DNA from: JAQTNP01 sp964616145
Lineage (GTDB): Bacteria > Patescibacteriota > Minisyncoccia > Minisyncoccales > PEYH01
Length of the DNA: 64,000 nt
NCBI GenBank assembly: GCA_964616145.1
Contig: CAZTRD010000002.1
Span: 13,278-77,277, forward strand
Direction: 5' to 3'
The notes under the pieces are model-generated. The model worked only from the letters and a program-made list of their open reading frames with translations. It was not told the origin of the DNA and did not search any database. Positions 42,999 to 51,100 of the stretch are shown in pieces (positions within the stretch are counted from its first letter, which is position 1; every line of letters begins with the position of its first letter). A program made the translations under genes and the position numbers.

Positions 42999-43259
42999 TT
43001 ACCTGCTATCGATGTAATCCGGGAGACCAAGTCTTTTTCTTAATCTCTCGGCCCTTCCAGAGTTCCTCTTCCCGACGTAGAAGATGATCGGATCTGGGCC
43101 ACCAATTGCATGATTGATCCCGGCCTTCGTGAGGGCTCTATTGAACACCTCCCCATGCCTATAGGTGGCCTGACGATCAAAACCATCGTTGCGCCAAACC
43201 ACAAGCGCAGTCGGATGACAGAACGTCTTCTTCCAAACTATTCTGGTCTGGTCTATCAT
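42999..43259 (-). CDS. GC-rich orphan 86-residue basic protein
   Basis: No family recognised. It has no membrane segment and many Arg/His (about 25 % basic), with WRNDGFDRQATYRHGEVFNRALTK in the middle and GRAERLRKRLGLPDY near the end. A strong AGAGGAG lies before the ATG. The own promoter (43302-43329) and GC-rich codons set it apart from the host genes. It forms a two-gene unit with the 39-residue membrane protein. Confidence 0.55.
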   Translation of the reverse strand: MIDQTRIVWKKTFCHPTALVVWRNDGFDRQATYRHGEVFNRALTKAGINHAIGGPDPIIFYVGKRNSGRAERLRKRLGLPDYIDSR

Positions 43260-43301
43260 TCCGGTCTCCTCTCTGCCGTAGCAGATCTTTTCTTAATTTT
43301 G

Positions 43302-43329
43302 ATCCTAATCTTTTTTATCTATTAGTCAA
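43302..43329 (-). promoter_or_regulatory. Sigma-70 promoter of the 86-residue gene
   Basis: Minus-strand TTGACT (43324-43329), 16-base spacer, TAGGAT (43302-43307). Confidence 0.65.
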
Positions 43330-43374
43330 CCCCTTTACTTCCCTCTTTCTTAAATACAACAAACTCTTTATAGA

Positions 43375-43400
43375 AACAAAAAATCGCTATTCCAGCGACT
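43375..43400 (-). terminator. Intrinsic terminator attached to repeat copy 2
   Basis: On the minus strand AGTCGCTGGAATAGCGA followed by TTTTTTG. The same hairpin follows tRNA-Gly and repeat copy 3. Confidence 0.8.
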
Positions 43401-43412
43401 TGACTTTACCCT

Positions 43413-43440
43413 GAGCGGGTTAGTGGATGACATTAGAACC
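43413..43440 (-). repeat. tRNA-Gly-tail-like repeat, copy 2
   Basis: The minus-strand core GGTTCTAATGTCATCC-ACTAACCCGCTC is followed by AGGGTAAAGTCAAG and the terminator hairpin, exactly as the tRNA-Gly 3' end is followed by AAAGTCAAG and the hairpin. Confidence 0.85.
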
Positions 43441-43500
43441 TGTTTTGAGGATAAAGAAGAAGGGTTTTTGATTCCGAACTTCTAAAATAATCTTTGCAAA

Positions 43501-43532
43501 AAGGAAAACGCCCAGATGAAGCAGCGTTTCCC
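43501..43532 (-). terminator. Intrinsic terminator after the 67-residue gene
   Basis: GGGAAACGC (43524-43532) pairs with GCGTTTTCC (43503-43511) on the minus strand, followed by TTTTTG. A similar hairpin follows the gene at 45211. Confidence 0.65.
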
Positions 43533-43592
43533 AACGATGTCCAACCGGGCGAGAACGAGCTACTGTCCGTTCGACTTGGTCTGACAGAATGG

Positions 43593-43796
43593 TTAGATCA
43601 TTTCTTTCGGCGGGGCACTTCTCTCCCACCTCTTGAGCTGGTCTTCCATCTCGAAGTAGCGCCTGACCAAATCTACTCGAACCGTCAACCCAACCAATGC
43701 CGCCTCCGTGGCGCCATCCCATTCTCCGAGAGTGATCTCATCGTTCGGATCGAATCCATTCTCTCGGAGCCATTTCTGAAACTGCTCTAGACTCAT
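43593..43796 (-). CDS. GC-rich orphan 67-residue protein
   Basis: No family recognised. It is acidic and soluble: SLEQFQKWLRENGFDPNDEITLGEWDG, then a helix VRVDLVRRYFEMEDQLKRWE. A strong GGAGGTGA precedes the ATG. The promoter overlaps an inverted repeat AGTATT/AATACT, which could be an operator. It is one gene unit of the repeat-delimited array. Confidence 0.55.
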   Translation of the reverse strand: MSLEQFQKWLRENGFDPNDEITLGEWDGATEAALVGLTVRVDLVRRYFEMEDQLKRWERSAPPKEMI

Positions 43797-43814
43797 TTGG
43801 TCACCTCCACATAC

Positions 43815-43843
43815 TTTCTACAATAGTATTTTTAATATTGCAA
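43815..43843 (-). promoter_or_regulatory. Promoter of the 67-residue gene with inverted repeat
   Basis: Minus-strand TTGCAA (43838-43843), 17-base spacer, TAGAAA (43815-43820). AGTATT and AATACT flank the -35 region. Confidence 0.55.
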
Positions 43844-43889
43844 TACTTTACTTCTCGCAATCTAAAACTCGATTTATCCTCTCCCTAAA

Positions 43890-43912
43890 CAAAAATCGCT
43901 TTCCAGCGACTT
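43890..43912 (-). terminator. Intrinsic terminator attached to repeat copy 3
   Basis: On the minus strand GTCGCTGGAAAGCGA followed by TTTTTG, homologous to the terminator of tRNA-Gly. Confidence 0.75.
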
Positions 43913-43924
43913 GACTTTAACCCT

Positions 43925-43952
43925 GAGCGGGCTAGTGGATGACATTAGAACC
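43925..43952 (-). repeat. tRNA-Gly-tail-like repeat, copy 3
   Basis: The minus-strand core is GGTTCTAATGTCATCC-ACTAGCCCGCTC, followed by AGGGTTAAAGTCAAG and the terminator hairpin. It lies downstream of the Fic gene. Confidence 0.85.
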
Positions 43953-44064
43953 TATTGGGAGGATAGTTATAATTGTTTATTAGTACCGGACTACCCTTTT
44001 AACTGATTGCCCTATCGTACTATTTATTATATATTTTTTATAGAAAAGCATTCGAAATTCTATG

Positions 44065-45006
44065 TTATCTTTTCCTTTCACGATTCTTCAGATATCTATT
44101 AAGAGCTTCTTTAGAAGAAACCCAAATCCTACCTTCTTTATGGGCCTCTAGTTTTCCGGCTCTGGCTAACAGGTTAAGATACTTAGAAGAAAAGCCCGTA
44201 CTCTTGCTAAGAATTGACAATGGAATAGATTTCTCTTTAGATTGGCTGGAAGGAGTTAATGTTTCAAGATATATATCAAGAGATCTTTCCACTGATTGAG
44301 CGATAAATTGAATAAATGATTCTGGGTTTTGTTTATCTGCCTTTGATAGCGCTTCATAATATTTCTTTCTGTCATTCTTTAAGACAATAGATAATGGATA
44401 ACCGGCTTGTAAAAGGATAACATTCATCATTAGCCTAGCAGTCCTACCATTACCATCAAAAAATGGGTGAATCGCAACTATCTTATAATGTACCATAGCT
44501 GCTAATTCCACAGGATCAAGTTTATTTCTATTCTTGCCAATCCAAGATACTAAATCCGCCATTAATATTGGAACATTAATGGCCTCTGGTGGTTTATAAT
44601 CAGTACCACCAATAAACACTGAACTGTTTCTATATTTTCCAGCCCATTCTTTATCAACATCCTGAACAACAAGTTGATGTAATGATCTTATTAATCTTTC
44701 TGATATTGTGTTTCTTTTATCATGGGCGATCAATTCATATAAATAATCTAAGGCTTCTTTATGGTTTTTTGCCTCTAGGTGATCTTTTAATGGTTTCCCC
44801 TTTATCGTAATCCCCTCATTTATGACCAGATAGGTTTCTTTTAGAGTTAAACTGTTTCCTTCTATGGCATTAGAATTATATGTCATTTCTACCTCAAATC
44901 TCTCTTTTATCTTTTGTAGAGCTGTTTTTGGTAAGGGCCTATATGAATTAAGCTTATGCAACTTTTTTTCTAACCTCTCTTTTATTTTTTTATCTAAATA
45001 GATCAT
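44065..45006 (-). CDS. Fic-domain adenylyltransferase (class II) with C-terminal winged helix
   Basis: This 313-residue protein has the Fic motif HPFFDGNGRTAR (about 184-195) and, near residue 43, SNAIEGN, the (S/T)xxxE(G/N) inhibitory helix that marks class II Fic proteins with an N-terminal autoinhibitory segment. The last 60 residues (PLSILSKSTGFSSKYLNLL) form a winged HTH. It probably AMPylates a protein target and may repress its own promoter, which carries an 11-bp inverted repeat. It is the only AT-rich gene in the repeat-delimited array. Confidence 0.93.
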   Translation of the reverse strand: MIYLDKKIKERLEKKLHKLNSYRPLPKTALQKIKERFEVEMTYNSNAIEGNSLTLKETYLVINEGITIKGKPLKDHLEAKNHKEALDYLYELIAHDKRNTISERLIRSLHQLVVQDVDKEWAGKYRNSSVFIGGTDYKPPEAINVPILMADLVSWIGKNRNKLDPVELAAMVHYKIVAIHPFFDGNGRTARLMMNVILLQAGYPLSIVLKNDRKKYYEALSKADKQNPESFIQFIAQSVERSLDIYLETLTPSSQSKEKSIPLSILSKSTGFSSKYLNLLARAGKLEAHKEGRIWVSSKEALNRYLKNRERKR

Positions 45007-45011
45007 ATAAT

Positions 45012-45054
45012 CTTAATATGGTTTAACTATATTTATAGTATATACCATATTAAG
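45012..45054 (-). promoter_or_regulatory. Inverted-repeat operator over the fic promoter
   Basis: CTTAATATGGT (45012-45022) and ACCATATTAAG (45044-45054) are perfect 11-bp arms around AT-rich sequence with a TATACT/TATAAA -10-like box, ending 6 bases before the fic ATG. It is probably a binding site for a dimeric repressor, possibly the Fic protein's own winged helix. Confidence 0.65.
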
Positions 45055-45060
45055 GAAAAT

Positions 45061-45090
45061 GGATAGAGTGGATGATATTAGAAACTGTTT
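45061..45090 (-). repeat. tRNA-Gly-tail-like repeat, diverged copy 4
   Basis: GAGTGGATGATATTAGAAACTGTTTTGA matches GTGGATGACATTAGAACCTGTTTTGA of copy 2, and the following bases (TTTTTAATTCCGAGTTTCTAAAAT) also match. It lacks the CGGG part and the terminator. Confidence 0.65.
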
Positions 45091-45147
45091 TGAAGAAAAT
45101 AAAGTTGAGTTTTTAATTCCGAGTTTCTAAAATTCTGATTATTAAAT

Positions 45148-45177
45148 GAGAAACGCCCAAACAAGAGAGCGTTCCTC
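45148..45177 (-). terminator. Intrinsic terminator after the 117-residue gene
   Basis: GAGGAACGC (45169-45177) pairs with GCGTTTCTC (45148-45156) on the minus strand, followed by ATTTAA. Confidence 0.55.
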
Positions 45178-45210
45178 GATAGAGATGCTTCTTGCTGGGC
45201 GGAGAACGTG

Positions 45211-45564
45211 CTAAACAACGAGCTCATCCTTCTTGATGGTTCCGTGTCCTATGATCTCGAATTGAAGCTGATCGATGTGGGGACACGGATCGGTCGAAGA
45301 AGGATCGCAGGAGAAACAGACGGCTCCGAACTCCGCAACTTGAATCCGTTCGGATGACCCGAGAGAAACCTTCAGCTTCTCTACCTCGGCCAACACCTGG
45401 CCTTCTGATATCCGCTCCTTCTTCAACTCTGGCCCCTTGATCGTTCTTTCGCCAACTTTGATCTCGGAAACCAATGCCCACTCTGGCGTCAACCTTTCTT
45501 GTTTGAGCCACTCCCCAGAAGCCACGTACAGACTGTACAGACGAATCTTCCTTCCATCGGGCAT
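45211..45564 (-). CDS. GC-rich orphan 117-residue protein
   Basis: No family recognised. It is soluble, with RLYSLYVASGEWLKQERLT at the start and CFSCDPSSTDPCPHID near residue 90, which gives a C-x2-C and a further Cys-x-His that may bind metal. AAGGAGGT precedes the ATG. It is part of the repeat-delimited array and is GC-rich, unlike the flanking core genes. A TTGACT -35 box (45610-45615) precedes it, but no single -10 box is convincing. Confidence 0.55.
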   Translation of the reverse strand: MPDGRKIRLYSLYVASGEWLKQERLTPEWALVSEIKVGERTIKGPELKKERISEGQVLAEVEKLKVSLGSSERIQVAEFGAVCFSCDPSSTDPCPHIDQLQFEIIGHGTIKKDELVV

Positions 45565-45663
45565 AAGGACAACCTCCTTCTAAATATACTTTAATTATTT
45601 TAACCGAAAAGTCAACCTCTTTACTTTCCTTATTCCTAAATCCAATAAACCCTTATTAGAAAC

Positions 45664-45685
45664 AAAAAATCGCTCTTCCAGCGAC
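45664..45685 (-). terminator. Terminator of tRNA-Gly
   Basis: On the minus strand TCGCTGGAAGAGCGA followed by TTTTTTG, 10 bases after the tRNA. Repeat copies 2 and 3 carry the same hairpin. Confidence 0.8.
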
Positions 45686-45694
45686 TTGACTTTG

Positions 45695-45765
45695 AGCGGG
45701 TGAGCGGAATCGAACCGCCACATTCTCCTTGGGAAGGAGACGCTCTGCCACTAAGCCACACCCGC
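45695..45765 (-). tRNA. tRNA-Gly (CCC)
   Basis: 71-base cloverleaf: acceptor GCGGGTG/CACCCGC, anticodon loop TTCCCAA (anticodon CCC), T-arm GGCGGTTCGATTCCGCT. Its 3' tail and terminator recur in the repeats downstream. Confidence 0.94.
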
Positions 45766-45769
45766 AGAA

Positions 45770-46171
45770 TTATCGGCCGAATAGGCTGCCAAAGAAATCT
45801 TTTAATGTGTCCAGAAAACTTGCTTTAGCATTTACAACAGTTTCTTCTTCCAGTTGCTCATTGCCAAGAATTACTACCACCTCCTCCCCCGCCTTTTTAT
45901 ACAATCCTTCTTCTCTCATAATATTCTCTGCATATTCTTGCTGAGATGCTTCATAGAAAATCTTGTTCAATTCTGCATTCTTTTCCGCCAATTTAGTGAC
46001 TTCTGTGTTTAAATCAACTAGTTGGGCTTGCATGTCCTGTTTCTTTAAAAACAACCTTACATTTCCAACTATCAAGAAAAGAATTATGGAAACATTAACG
46101 CAGACAATCAAAGCAATGGATATTATTGAATCCCAGTCATGATTTTCTTTTTTTCTTTTTTTTGTTATCAT
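45770..46171 (-). CDS. Septum formation initiator, DivIC/FtsB-like
   Basis: I start at the ATG at 46171 (MITKKRKKEN...); the longer frame begins at a TTG. About 133 residues. A transmembrane helix at 20-42 is followed by a heptad coiled coil (KKQDMQAQLVDLNTEVTKLAEKNAELNK) and a short segment with YAENIMREEGLYKKAGEEVVVIL, which corresponds to the RE.GYV..GE..Y end of FtsB/DivIC. It acts in divisome assembly with FtsL and FtsQ. It converges on tRNA-Gly. Confidence 0.85.
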   Translation of the reverse strand: MITKKRKKENHDWDSIISIALIVCVNVSIILFLIVGNVRLFLKKQDMQAQLVDLNTEVTKLAEKNAELNKIFYEASQQEYAENIMREEGLYKKAGEEVVVILGNEQLEEETVVNAKASFLDTLKDFFGSLFGR

Positions 46172-46177
46172 ATTGGT

Positions 46178-46285
46178 ATGAAGCAAATGAAATCAAAAGA
46201 TGTTGTAAGAATTGTTTGGATAGTAATAGTAATCTTAGTGGTAATTTCTATGATAGTCCTGACAATCTCTCCTCTATTTAGATAA
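46178..46285 (+). CDS. 35-residue single-helix membrane protein
   Basis: An ATG at 46178 opens MKQMKSKDVVRIVWIVIVIL... with one transmembrane helix and stops at 46285. It is divergent from the DivIC-like gene with 6 bases between starts. I believe similar short peptides occur beside divIC/lepA in other Parcubacteria, but this was not checked. No Shine-Dalgarno is seen. Confidence 0.5.
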   Translation: MKQMKSKDVVRIVWIVIVILVVISMIVLTISPLFR

Positions 46286-46330
46286 TATCCCGGTTATCAT
46301 TTAAAATCAACTGTCAATAATTAACAGATT

Positions 46331-48118
46331 TTAATCTGTTTTTATTATCTCCCAAAATGTCTCTGGGGGAATAGAAATCTGCCCTCTTTCTTTTAATTTC
46401 TTCTTCCCCTTCTTTTGCTTTTCCAAAAGCTTTCTTTTCCTGGTATAGTCACCTCCATATAGAGGAGCTGTAACATCTTTTCTTTTGGCTCTGATCGTTC
46501 TCCTGACAATTATCCTTCCATCACATTGAATTTGAATAGGTAATTCAAATAACTGAGCTGGAAGAACTTTTTCCAGTTTCTCAGCCATTTTTTTAGATTC
46601 CCGCATGGATAGATTCCTTGGAACTATTTTTGAGATGGTCTCTTCCACTTTTCCGAGAATCAATATCTCTAATTTCACCAGATCTGATTTCTGCCAGCCA
46701 ATGATTCTGTAATCCATTGAAGCATATCCCTGGCTTACGCTTTTTAATCTGTCGTAAAAACCGATGATTATCTCTCTTAAAGGCATTCTGGCTTGGATAA
46801 TCAATCTTTCAGGGCTTAAAACATTGGTAGTGGATTCTCTTCCTGTGATTAATTTCAATATCTGATTTAAAAACATTGTAGGGGTGATGATCTTTAAATC
46901 AACATACTGTTCATATATTTCCTGTATTTCGGAATAGTGGGGCCAATCCTTGGAACTGTATATTATTTCCTCCTGATTATTCTTCCTCATTATCTTATAC
47001 GATACTGAAGGAGAAGAAATTATTAAATCCAGATTAAATTCTCTTTTTAATCTTTCCGTAGTTATCTCTGCATGCAAAAGCCCCAAAAACCCGCATCTAA
47101 AACCTTTTCCTAAAACAGATTTTGATTCCGGCTCAAAAGACAAGGAAGAATCATTCAATTTCAAGCGCAATAGAGAATCCCTTAAAGTATCCCAATCCTT
47201 GGCATCTCTTGGGAAAATACTGGTAAAAACAACTTGCTGGGCCTCCCTGTATCCGGGTAAAGGTTCTACTTTGTTATCCGGATCATAGTTAGTTATCGTT
47301 TCTCCTATTCTTACTAAACTGGGGTCTTTAATTCCCAAAGCTACATATCCTATCTCCCCGTCTTCAAGTTTTTGTTTGGCTACTAATTTAGGAGAAAACC
47401 AACCAACTTCTTTGGCTTTGACTCTCATGTTCTGCCTTATCAAAAACAAATCATCTTGAATTTTAATTTCTCCCTGGAATATCCTCACATATGCGATAAC
47501 TCCTAAAAAAGAATCATATTTGGAATCAAAAATCAAAGCTTTTAATATTTCTGATCCTTCCTTTTTAGGAGGAGGAATTCTTTTGATCACTTCTTGGATG
47601 ATTAATGGTACATTTTGTCCTGTTTTGGCTGAAATTTTTAAAATATCATTGTCATCAACAGGCAAAATTTCTTTGATTTCTTCTATTGCTTCATCTACTC
47701 TTGCCTGAGGCATGTCAATCTTATTCACCACCGGGATTATCTTCAAATCTTCCTTTTCAGCCAACTCCAGATTAGCCAATGTCTGGGCCTGCACTCCTGT
47801 AGCCGCATCTATCAAAAGAATGGCTCCTTCTACAGCAGCCAAGCTCCTTGATACTTCATATGAAAAGTCAACATGTCCCGGAGTATCAATTAGGTTAAGG
47901 ATGTATTCTTCTTTTGAATCATCAATGTAATGCATCCTTACAGGATGCATTTTGATGGTAATCCCCTTCTCATATTCCAAATCCATTGAATCCAAAAACT
48001 GGGGCCTTAATTTTGCCTTTTCTATTGTATGAGTTAATTCCAAAAGCCGATCTGCTAATGTAGATTTTCCATGATCAATATGGGCTATAATGCTGAAATT
48101 CCTAATTCTTTTTTCCAT
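46331..48118 (-). CDS. lepA: Elongation factor 4 (LepA)
   Basis: This 595-residue translational GTPase has G1 AHIDHGKSTLADRLL, G2 GITIK, G3 DTPGHVDF, G4 NKIDMP, and the LepA-specific C-terminus with LYGGDYTRKRKLLEKQKKGKK. LepA back-translocates or rescues stalled ribosomes. Its start overlaps murJ by 17 bases. No Shine-Dalgarno sequence before the ATG. Confidence 0.97.
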   Translation of the reverse strand: MEKRIRNFSIIAHIDHGKSTLADRLLELTHTIEKAKLRPQFLDSMDLEYEKGITIKMHPVRMHYIDDSKEEYILNLIDTPGHVDFSYEVSRSLAAVEGAILLIDAATGVQAQTLANLELAEKEDLKIIPVVNKIDMPQARVDEAIEEIKEILPVDDNDILKISAKTGQNVPLIIQEVIKRIPPPKKEGSEILKALIFDSKYDSFLGVIAYVRIFQGEIKIQDDLFLIRQNMRVKAKEVGWFSPKLVAKQKLEDGEIGYVALGIKDPSLVRIGETITNYDPDNKVEPLPGYREAQQVVFTSIFPRDAKDWDTLRDSLLRLKLNDSSLSFEPESKSVLGKGFRCGFLGLLHAEITTERLKREFNLDLIISSPSVSYKIMRKNNQEEIIYSSKDWPHYSEIQEIYEQYVDLKIITPTMFLNQILKLITGRESTTNVLSPERLIIQARMPLREIIIGFYDRLKSVSQGYASMDYRIIGWQKSDLVKLEILILGKVEETISKIVPRNLSMRESKKMAEKLEKVLPAQLFELPIQIQCDGRIIVRRTIRAKRKDVTAPLYGGDYTRKRKLLEKQKKGKKKLKERGQISIPPETFWEIIKTD

Positions 48119-49745
48119 ATTTTAATCCGATCGTATGAAGAAATATTTTCAACTCTTTAATTCGCAAAACAAAACTCATGAAAAGATATGAAAGGATTCC
48201 GAAAATTGTTGTAACGATTGCTTGAATCAGAACTCCTTTGGCTGTTAAAACATTAATACATTGGGCCATTAAAGTCATGCAGATATACATAATGCCAGAC
48301 ATTACCAAACTGGCTATCAATATCTTTCTTGCTGATTCCCAAACATCCCAAATGGGAAGATTTTTTACTTTTCTTAATAAAAGAAACAGTAAGAACCCAA
48401 ACTGCAGGAATCCTGTGATCGTAATGGACAAAGGCAAGCCGATTACTCCAATATTTGATATGTCTTCCAAGCTTAACAGCCGGGCAAAGAAATTAGAAAA
48501 GAAATTAGAAAAGCTGAATGCCCAGGTTAAAAGCCAGGATAGTCCAACATTTATCGCTAAAGCCAAAACACTATTGAAGAACGGGGTTTTGGTATCTTTA
48601 ACGGCAAAAAACATTCTTTGGAAAAATGGGATTAAGGTATATGTAAATATCCCTAAACTGAATAATCCAAGACAGGCAGCTGTTAATCTTGTATCTATCC
48701 AACCAAACTTGCCAGTCCCCAACACAATCCTTACCACCGGACCTCTTAAAAGAAACAAAGCAAAACTTATCGGAAGAACTAAGAATAATGTCTGTCTGAA
48801 TGTAGAAGAAAAACTGTCACAGAATTTATCTTTTTCTCCTTCTGCCCAGAATCTGGCTAAAAAAGGATAGGCAGCTACCGCAAACGATCCTCCAATTATA
48901 CTTATCGGAAATGATCTCAAATTTTCCGAAAAACTGAAGATTGATATATTCCCTACTCCTATCATGGAAGCAATAGCTGTCACTATTATCAAATTAAAAT
49001 GGGATGCCACAGCGCTGAAAGTTCTTGGGATCATCAGCCAGAATATTTTTCTTAAACCAGGAGATTTTAAATTAAATATCGGCTTGTACCTAAATCCACT
49101 GGATATGACTGATGGAAGTTGCACAAACCAATGCAAAAACGCTCCCAAAACAGCTCCAAAAGCAAGCCCCTTTAATCCAAAAATTGGCAAAAAGAAAAAT
49201 ATTCCAAATATTATCCCGAGATTATAAAAGATCGGAGCAATGGCAAAAGAAATAAATCTATTGAAATATTGGAGAACGCTGGAAAATATATTCGATATAC
49301 CAAAAAATATCGGGCTTAAAAATAGGATTCTTGTCAAAGCTACTGCCTGAGCCATATTATCAGGAGTAAATCCGGGAACTATCAGCTTCATCAGATAAGG
49401 GGTGAAAATGAATAGTAATCCGCAGATTATAATTGAAAAAACTAAAAACACATTCAGCAGATTATTTGTTAGCTCCCAGGCCTTTTTTTCATCTTTGCAG
49501 TAGTGCTCAGAAAAGATAGGCAGAAATGCAGCGATTATTCCTCCGGAAATTAAAATCGCAAAAACAAGATTAGGGATTCTAAAAGCAGCATAATATATAT
49601 CTAATTCCTGGCTGGCTCCGAATTTCCCAGCCAGTAATCTATCTCTTAAAAATCCTAACAATCCGCTAGCAATACTAGATACGGAAAGAATAATGGCTGC
49701 TGAAGTTATGCTTTTTGAAGTTTTTCCTAAAACTCTTTTAATCAT
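48102..49745 (-). CDS. murJ: Lipid II flippase MurJ
   Basis: This 547-residue protein has about 14 transmembrane helices. The N-terminus SIASGLLGFLRDRLLAGKFGASQELDIYYAAFRIPN is the MurJ/MviN signature, including basic residues of the transport cavity. It flips lipid II for peptidoglycan synthesis, fitting the cell-division genes nearby. Overlaps lepA (17 bases) and the CofE-like gene (8 bases). Confidence 0.96.
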   Translation of the reverse strand: MIKRVLGKTSKSITSAAIILSVSSIASGLLGFLRDRLLAGKFGASQELDIYYAAFRIPNLVFAILISGGIIAAFLPIFSEHYCKDEKKAWELTNNLLNVFLVFSIIICGLLFIFTPYLMKLIVPGFTPDNMAQAVALTRILFLSPIFFGISNIFSSVLQYFNRFISFAIAPIFYNLGIIFGIFFFLPIFGLKGLAFGAVLGAFLHWFVQLPSVISSGFRYKPIFNLKSPGLRKIFWLMIPRTFSAVASHFNLIIVTAIASMIGVGNISIFSFSENLRSFPISIIGGSFAVAAYPFLARFWAEGEKDKFCDSFSSTFRQTLFLVLPISFALFLLRGPVVRIVLGTGKFGWIDTRLTAACLGLFSLGIFTYTLIPFFQRMFFAVKDTKTPFFNSVLALAINVGLSWLLTWAFSFSNFFSNFFARLLSLEDISNIGVIGLPLSITITGFLQFGFLLFLLLRKVKNLPIWDVWESARKILIASLVMSGIMYICMTLMAQCINVLTAKGVLIQAIVTTIFGILSYLFMSFVLRIKELKIFLHTIGLKYGKKN

Positions 49746-50439
49746 TGCTTTTTCTTAAAATAATTATCGGGGTTTGCTGTTCACCCTGCCCTGAAGGATT
49801 GTCTTTTAATATTTCTAACATTAAAAATTCTTTTCCTTTTAAATTGCTACTGGTTCCCAGAATATTTCCTCCTAAATCATTTACATCAGCAATAATATTC
49901 TCAAAACCATACTTTCCTTTTATCCTATCGCACCATTCATTACAATTCTCCGGTCCAAGTATTCCCATCTCCAAATATTCCTTAAAGGCCTCCCCATAGA
50001 ACCCGTCCAATTCATTAACTTGATGGCCAGCTACTTTGTAAAACACTCCCCTCTTTCCAATCAACTTTCCTAAAATGCTTAAAAATCCAGCTAGAAATAT
50101 TCTTGGAAGTCCTGCCATGTTAATAGCTACCTGCATTTTTAAAGGATTCCCTACAGAAAATCCATATGGAGTTTTTGTCACGAATTTTGAGAGAAATTTA
50201 GCCCAAAAACCAACTTTAAGATCTTTTTTGTAAATTACTTTGTTTTGAACCAAAGAAACTATTTTTTGAGAAAAAGAAACTATATCTGTTTCTTTAATGT
50301 TTCCGATAATATATTTCTCAATAATATTATCAATATTTTCCCCCGGTCTGACAAAGTGCGTTTTAACTGGAAATCTCTGCCAGATTTCCTGGCTCGTCTG
50401 AATTTCTATTTTTTTACCATCATTAGCTGAAAAATCCAT
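49738..50439 (-). CDS. CofE-like (F420-0:glutamate ligase family) protein
   Basis: This 233-residue protein begins KTHFVRPGENIDNIIEKYI and has KETDIVSFSQKIVSLVQNK, then YGFENIIADVNDLGGNILG, which match the CofE/F420 ligase PF01996 fold. F420 biosynthesis genes are absent, so it may act on another substrate such as a cell-wall precursor, as proposed for CPR homologues. It precedes murJ with overlap. Confidence 0.75.
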   Translation of the reverse strand: MDFSANDGKKIEIQTSQEIWQRFPVKTHFVRPGENIDNIIEKYIIGNIKETDIVSFSQKIVSLVQNKVIYKKDLKVGFWAKFLSKFVTKTPYGFSVGNPLKMQVAINMAGLPRIFLAGFLSILGKLIGKRGVFYKVAGHQVNELDGFYGEAFKEYLEMGILGPENCNEWCDRIKGKYGFENIIADVNDLGGNILGTSSNLKGKEFLMLEILKDNPSGQGEQQTPIIILRKSND

Positions 50440-50490
50440 ATATAATCATTCATTCTAATCATATTCTGCCATATATTCAATGGATAGAGA

Positions 50491-50515
50491 AACGGGAAGG
50501 CCGTGCCTTCCCGTT
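50491..50515 (-). terminator. Terminator of the 43-residue GC-rich gene
   Basis: AACGGGAAGGC/GCCTTCCCGTT is a perfect 11-bp stem with 3-base loop, followed on the minus strand by TCTC. Confidence 0.7.
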
Positions 50516-50543
50516 GCGATCCGCAATGTAGAGCGCTGCTGCC

Positions 50544-50675
50544 CTACGTAGCGCCTCTCGTCTGCGTCCATGCGCCACGACCTCGAGCGCCGGGGCCGTT
50601 ACGCGACGTCGTCGGTCTGCCGCTTCCTCCCGTGAGTGCAGTCTGCTTCTTGTTGATAATCTGGCGATACTTCAC
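50544..50675 (-). CDS. 43-residue GC-rich basic orphan protein
   Basis: A GTG at 50675 preceded by AAGGGGGG opens a frame starting MKYRQIINKKQTALTGG and rich in Gly, Arg and Thr (SGRPTTSRNGPGARGRG), stopping at 50544. No family. Its promoter (50721-50749), strong Shine-Dalgarno and terminator, all within 260 bases, make it a self-contained unit like those in the 42.6-45.7 kb array. Confidence 0.55.
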   Translation of the reverse strand: MKYRQIINKKQTALTGGSGRPTTSRNGPGARGRGAWTQTRGAT

Positions 50676-50720
50676 CGTATCCCCCCTTCGACAGATCGAC
50701 ATGACCAATCTGCTGATTTA

Positions 50721-50749
50721 ATTCTAGCTCTAATTAGTTTTTTTAACAA
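50721..50749 (-). promoter_or_regulatory. Sigma-70 promoter of the 43-residue gene
   Basis: Minus-strand TTGTTA (50744-50749), 17-base spacer, TAGAAT (50721-50726). Confidence 0.7.
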
Positions 50750-50754
50750 TAAAA

Positions 50755-51075
50755 TTACTTTTTGAATCGAGAGTATATTTTATTAAAATCAGAATCCTTG
50801 TAGATTATTACGAACCTATCTTTGTACTTTAATCCTTGAATTATTGAACCCGAAAAAAATCCTAATAAAATTGGGTTATAAATTTTTAGAATTAATAAAA
50901 TTATCAGTACTATCAAACAATAAATCCAATGATGCATATGTATTCTATAACCACAAATTAAAGGTCTTATTGATTTTTTAACTTTATCTCCTGCAAATTT
51001 TCCCGAGAATACATTACAAAAGGTAAATCCGATTATTAAAGAAATAATAAATAATATTATAAAAAGATAATCCAT
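50755..51075 (-). CDS. Small membrane protein with HMHHW motif
   Basis: This 106-residue protein has three hydrophobic segments (2-22, 50-66 and 68-78), and GYRIHMHHWIYC between helices, where clustered His might bind a metal. Similar small proteins occur in archaea and CPR bacteria without assigned function. It follows the Kelch protein gene (25 bases) on the minus strand. Confidence 0.65.
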   Translation of the reverse strand: MDYLFIILFIISLIIGFTFCNVFSGKFAGDKVKKSIRPLICGYRIHMHHWIYCLIVLIILLILKIYNPILLGFFSGSIIQGLKYKDRFVIIYKDSDFNKIYSRFKK

Positions 51076-51100
51076 ATTCTAATTTTATAGACCCATCTAA

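Noticed and set aside
43420..43722. Minus-strand 100-codon ORF
   Set aside because: It overlaps the 67-residue gene in another frame and runs through the terminator and repeat copy 2.
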